A DNA stretch of 64,000 nucleotides from contig NZ_MASW01000006.1 in the NCBI RefSeq assembly GCF_003202285.1, positions 558,001-622,000 on the forward strand. Direction: 5' to 3'. The stretch is from Prauserella muralis (GTDB lineage Bacteria > Actinomycetota > Actinomycetes > Mycobacteriales > Pseudonocardiaceae). Below the pieces are notes generated by a model. The model did not search any database. It saw only the letters and a list, made by a program, of their open reading frames with translations, and was not told where the DNA came from. Within the stretch, counting starts at the first letter, position 1. Every line of letters begins with the position of its first letter. This document shows positions 60,629 to 64,000 of this stretch, piece after piece. Made by a program: the position numbers and the translations under genes.

Positions 60629-61794
60629 CGCAGATCACCGTCCTGCCCGTCGGGGTCCCGTTTGCCCGCGGTTTCCAGCGCCGTGGCCAGCAGTGCGTGC
60701 TCCCGCTCGCTCGGCGGAGCGCCCCGGCAGTCGGCGAGGAAGCCCGCCGCGATCTCGCTGTCCGAGCGCCCGCGCACGGCCTCCGCGTAGCGCAGCACCG
60801 TCGCGCACCCCCCTTCCGGCTCCCAGTCGAGGTGCACGGCGTGGGGGAAGCGCTCACGCAGCCTGCGCATGGCGTCCACCGGCCGGACGCGGTCGGTGAG
60901 CGTGACCGAGAGGAAGCAGTCGGCCAGGTCGGCGAGCTCCGGTGCCTCCAGCAGTTCGTCGAGCGTGCCGGTCACCGTCGCCAGCCGCCTCGGGACGGGC
61001 AGCTCGTGCCTGCGCACGTCCGCGAGCCCGCCCGCGTCGAGATCCACCAGCCACACGGATTTGCGTTGTGCCGCCTCGGAGAACGAGTACGCCAGCGGGC
61101 TGCCGGAGTAGCGCAGCCCCTCGCCGAGCGTCTGCGCGCCGTGCAGGTGGCCAAGCGCGACGTAGTCCACCCCGTCGAACACGGAGCCGGGCACCTGCTC
61201 CACCCCGCCGACGGCGATGGTGCGCTCGGAGTCGCAGCCGACGCCGCCCGTGACGAACGCGTGCGCGAGCACGACGGACCTGTGCACCTCGGGGCGTCGC
61301 GCGAGGTCGCCGGTGATGCGGCGCATGGCCTCGGTGAGCACGCCCGTGTGACCGCGCGCATCGGGCACGCCGAGCGCGTGCCGCGCGAGCTCGGGCTCCA
61401 GGTAGGGAATGCCGTAGAGGGCGACCTCCCCGTGCTCGTCGCGGAGCAGCACCGGCTTGTCGATCCCGGCGACGGTGGTGCGCAGGTGCAGCCCGCCCGC
61501 GGCGGCGAACTCGGCGAAACTGCCGAGCCGTGCCGCGGAGTCGTGGTTGCCGGAGGTGATGACCAGCTCGGCTCCGGCTTCCCTGAGCCGCCGCAGGCCG
61601 GTGCTCGCGACGCGCACGGCCTCGGCGGAGGGCACGGCCCGGTCGTAGATGTCGCCCGCGACGAGGACGACGTCGACCGCCTCGCCGGCCACGAGGTCGG
61701 CGAGGTGATGCAGGACTGTCTCCTGCTCGGCGAGCAGGTCGGCACCGTGGAATGTCCGCCCGATGTGCCAGTCCGAGGTATGCAGCAACCGCAC
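60625..61794 (-). CDS. sbcD: SbcD-family nuclease subunit
   Basis: 389 residues. Metallophosphoesterase motifs in order: LHTSDWHIG, VVLVAGDIYDR, ITSGNHD, AHAF and LGHLHGAQ. Nuclease half of SbcCD (Mre11-like). GTG at 61794 starts RLLHTSDWH; the frame is open further upstream without a better start. Confidence 0.94.
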   Translation of the reverse strand: MRLLHTSDWHIGRTFHGADLLAEQETVLHHLADLVAGEAVDVVLVAGDIYDRAVPSAEAVRVASTGLRRLREAGAELVITSGNHDSAARLGSFAEFAAAGGLHLRTTVAGIDKPVLLRDEHGEVALYGIPYLEPELARHALGVPDARGHTGVLTEAMRRITGDLARRPEVHRSVVLAHAFVTGGVGCDSERTIAVGGVEQVPGSVFDGVDYVALGHLHGAQTLGEGLRYSGSPLAYSFSEAAQRKSVWLVDLDAGGLADVRRHELPVPRRLATVTGTLDELLEAPELADLADCFLSVTLTDRVRPVDAMRRLRERFPHAVHLDWEPEGGCATVLRYAEAVRGRSDSEIAAGFLADCRGAPPSEREHALLATALETAGKRDPDGQDGDLR

Positions 61795-61950
61795 GCGATC
61801 AAAGCTAGGACCGCAACCCGACAGAACCGGGGACAAACGACCGGCGTGTCACTCGAACGTGTGTTCGACGGTGCCGGGCGGCCGGGTTTGTCGGTGCCGT
61901 GCGCGATGATGCGATCAACCGGTCACACCGAGAACGGAAGGGAGCGCGCG

Positions 61951-62889
61951 GTGGGTTCGACAGTGCTCGCCACAGCGGCCGTGGTGGTCGCGGTACTGCT
62001 GGCGGCGGTGGTCGCCATGCTGTGGCGGCTGTACCAGGACGGCATGCGCAGGGCTGACGCGGCCGCCCGGCAGGTCGAGGCCGAACGCGCGCGCATCGAC
62101 GAACAGCAGGTGGCCCTCCGGGAGCAGCAGCTGGCGCTGCGCCGGTACGAGGTCGCGTTCGCGTCGATCAGCGGCCGCGGCGAGCTCGGCGAGCAGGTGC
62201 TCATCGAGACCGCGCGGGCGCTCGGCCTGCGCGAAGGGCTGCACTTCACCTCGCAGACCGATCTGGCGGGCGGCGGCGCGGTCAAGCCGGACATGGTGCT
62301 GCGGGTGGGCGGCGGACGGAGCGTGCCGGTGGACGCCAAGGCCTCCATGGCGTGCTGGGCGGAGGCCGTGGAGACCGACAACCCGGACGAGCGGTTGGAC
62401 GCGCTGCGGGTTCACGTCCGCAATCTGCGCTCACGGGCGGCCGAGCTCGCGGGCAAGGGCTACCAGCGCTGGGCCGACGCCATCTACGGGACGGTGATGT
62501 TCGTGCCGTCCGACGCGGCGGTGGTCGCCGCGCTGGACACCGATCCGGAGCTGCTGCGCTGGATGCTGGACCGCCGGGTGTTCCTGTGTGGTCCGACCGG
62601 GTTCGCGGTCGTGGCGTCGGCGGCGCTGTTCGCGGCCACGGAGCGCACCCTGCTCGAGGACGTGGAGCAGGTGCGCGCACAGGCCGCGTCGGCCCATCGC
62701 GCCGCGGGCAACGCCGTCGACGCGGTGAACCTGTCGAGCACGCACCTCCAGCGGTTCCTGTCGGCACGGCGACGGGAGCTGGAGGCACTGGAGTCCTTCC
62801 GCTCCAGCGTGTCACCGCTCACCGAGGCGGCCGCGAGCCCGTCTGCCGTCCCCGCGATCCGGAAGGGGGATGAACTGCCCGCGAACTGA
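61951..62889 (+). CDS. rmuC: DNA recombination protein RmuC-like
   Basis: 312 residues. N-terminal membrane span (LATAAVVVAVLLAAVVAMLW), coiled coil, then a RmuC domain with a PD-(D/E)XK-type site: KPDMVLRVGGGRSVPVDAKA. RmuC limits inversions at replication-blocked repeats. GTG at 61951 has GGAAGGGAG seven bases upstream; an earlier in-frame ATG at 61906 is less likely. Confidence 0.9.
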   Translation: MGSTVLATAAVVVAVLLAAVVAMLWRLYQDGMRRADAAARQVEAERARIDEQQVALREQQLALRRYEVAFASISGRGELGEQVLIETARALGLREGLHFTSQTDLAGGGAVKPDMVLRVGGGRSVPVDAKASMACWAEAVETDNPDERLDALRVHVRNLRSRAAELAGKGYQRWADAIYGTVMFVPSDAAVVAALDTDPELLRWMLDRRVFLCGPTGFAVVASAALFAATERTLLEDVEQVRAQAASAHRAAGNAVDAVNLSSTHLQRFLSARRRELEALESFRSSVSPLTEAAASPSAVPAIRKGDELPAN

Positions 62890-63079
62890 CGGCACCGCCA
62901 CAACTGAAGATCGGGACGATCGGGACAAAGCCATCCGAATGCACGCCGGCCCGCCTTGTCTGGACCATCACGGCGAGTGGCCATGGGCTGTGCGTGATCT
63001 CACGCTGGTGGGTGTTGCCAGTACCGCGGTTCCAGATGGGTAGCAAGTTTGCGGGGATTACCGGATACGGTGTTCCCTC

Positions 63080-64000
63080 GTGACCGCCATACGCGATCGC
63101 CAGAGCGATCCTGACGCCGCTGATGACGACGCCCCGATTCCGTGGGACGAGCGTTCCATCGTCGGCGCCCGGCGCGGTCTGCCGTGGTGGGGGTCGGTCC
63201 TGCTGGCCCTCGGCACGGCGGTGCTGGGCGCGGTCGTGGACCTCCAGGTCTCCGATGCACTCGGCGGCCTCTTCCAGGGCTTCTTCCTGGCCGGCTCGGT
63301 CGTGGCCGTCGGAGCCGTCCAGCGACGCAACCTCTTCGGGCCGATGGTGCAGCCTCCGCTGATCCAGGCGGCCACGGTGCCGACCATGGTCCTGGTGGCG
63401 TCAGGTCTGCCGTCGAGCAGCGACACGCTCGCGAAGGTGCTCGCGATCAGCACACCGCTGATCAACGGGTTCCCGATGATGGCCATCACCACGGCCCTCA
63501 CGGTGGCGATCGGCATCTACCGCATGTTCCGCGAGCGGGACCCGGATGCGCCGCAGAAGGTTCGCGAGAAGGGCAGGCGGGCCGACGACCGCGACCGCTC
63601 CGACGATGGTGCGCGGGCCGCGGGCAAGCGCAAGGGGCTGGGGCGGCGAGCAGGCGCCGCTGACGGCGATGTCGACCCGGACGAGCCGACGAAGTCCGTG
63701 CGTCCCGCGGCGAAGCGGCCCGGCAAGGGCAAGCCCGCCGAGGCGCGGGGCGAACCTCGTCGCGGCGACGCTGCCGGGGCGGCCGGTGCCGCTGGCAAGC
63801 GTTCGCGGCCTCCTGCCGAGGACGCGAAGCGGGGCAGGCAGCGGCGGCCCGGCCCGGAAGCCGCGCCTCGCGAAGGCGGTCCGCGTGAAGGCGGTCCTCG
63901 CGAGGCGGGGGGCAGGACCCCGCGGGAGCAGGGCGGGCGTCCACCGCGGCAGCGCCCGCAGGCGCCTCCGGATGCCGCCGAACGCCGGCGGCGGGCTGAG
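63080..64000 (+). CDS. DUF6542-type membrane protein (cut by window end)
   Basis: 307 visible codons from GTG 63080, open at the right edge. Four membrane spans in the first 150 residues (PWWGSVLLALGTAVLGAVVD, then ALGGLFQGFFLAGSVVAVGA, and AISTPLINGFPMMAITTALT) match the DUF6542 family, usually encoded near ychF in actinobacteria. After residue about 155 there is a long basic, low-complexity tail (repeats of PREGG, RGEPRRG, KGKP). No clear ribosome-binding site precedes GTG, so the mRNA may be leaderless. Confidence 0.8.
   Translation, partial: MTAIRDRQSDPDAADDDAPIPWDERSIVGARRGLPWWGSVLLALGTAVLGAVVDLQVSDALGGLFQGFFLAGSVVAVGAVQRRNLFGPMVQPPLIQAATVPTMVLVASGLPSSSDTLAKVLAISTPLINGFPMMAITTALTVAIGIYRMFRERDPDAPQKVREKGRRADDRDRSDDGARAAGKRKGLGRRAGAADGDVDPDEPTKSVRPAAKRPGKGKPAEARGEPRRGDAAGAAGAAGKRSRPPAEDAKRGRQRRPGPEAAPREGGPREGGPREAGGRTPREQGGRPPRQRPQAPPDAAERRRRAE

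Noticed and set aside
57542-60790. 1082-codon plus-strand ORF
   Set aside because: Antisense to sbcC, which has full Walker, zinc-hook and signature motifs; low-complexity Leu/Arg/Gly sequence.

Overview
The window is high-GC actinobacterial DNA. Mycothiol-type DinB proteins, DUF6542, a type VII (WXG100) cluster, many GTG starts and leaderless genes point to a Pseudonocardiaceae-like host (Amycolatopsis, Saccharomonospora or Prauserella type); the genus is inferred. It has two parts: a prophage from the left edge to about 34.14 kb, and host chromosome from there to the right edge. No gene-free stretch exceeds 300 bases.

Prophage. Apart from four rightward genes at its right end, everything reads leftward. 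From right to left it holds: integrase (32.8-34.05 kb); a standalone ClpX-type zinc-finger protein and an acidic membrane protein coupled upstream of it; a divergent immunity region (two helix-turn-helix proteins, 30.6-31.6 kb); an excisionase-like gene; a long early operon (20.4-30.2 kb) with many ATGA/GTGA or TGATG junctions, encoding HNH, J-domain-like, zinc-binding, FtsK-gamma-like, lipoprotein and membrane proteins but no recognisable polymerase, helicase or primase; small regulatory-type genes, an Acb2-like small protein and an HNH nuclease (18.7-20.3 kb); then a standard siphovirus late module: terminases, portal, prohead protease, major capsid, connectors, two paralogous tail-tube proteins, frameshifted tail-assembly chaperones, tape measure, minor tail proteins, a coiled-coil membrane protein and an endolysin cut by the window edge. 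The left prophage end lies outside the window.

Attachment site. Just beyond the integrase stop codon, the first about 20 codons of a gene matching TypA/BipA GTPase read leftward, with ribosome-binding site and start, and then run into phage sequence and a stop. The prophage therefore appears to sit inside the 5' end of host typA; the remainder should lie left of the window.

Host region (34.2-64 kb). A small lysine-rich protein, a YciI-like protein and a Nudix hydrolase; a two-component system (OmpR regulator plus HAMP kinase) divergent from a LolA-like secreted protein and an ABC exporter; a PD-(D/E)XK-like gene between two about 90-bp palindromic repeats; a LysR regulator divergent from a CitMHS transporter, AtuA and AtuA-like operon; a thiamine ABC transporter behind a TPP riboswitch; pterin carbinolamine dehydratase; small membrane proteins; a DinB-type protein; a YjbR-HhH fusion; a WXG100-type toxin/immunity locus with lower GC at its 3' end; YchF; a DNA-repair block (AdaA-AlkA, Ogt, SbcCD, RmuC); and a DUF6542-type membrane protein cut by the right edge.
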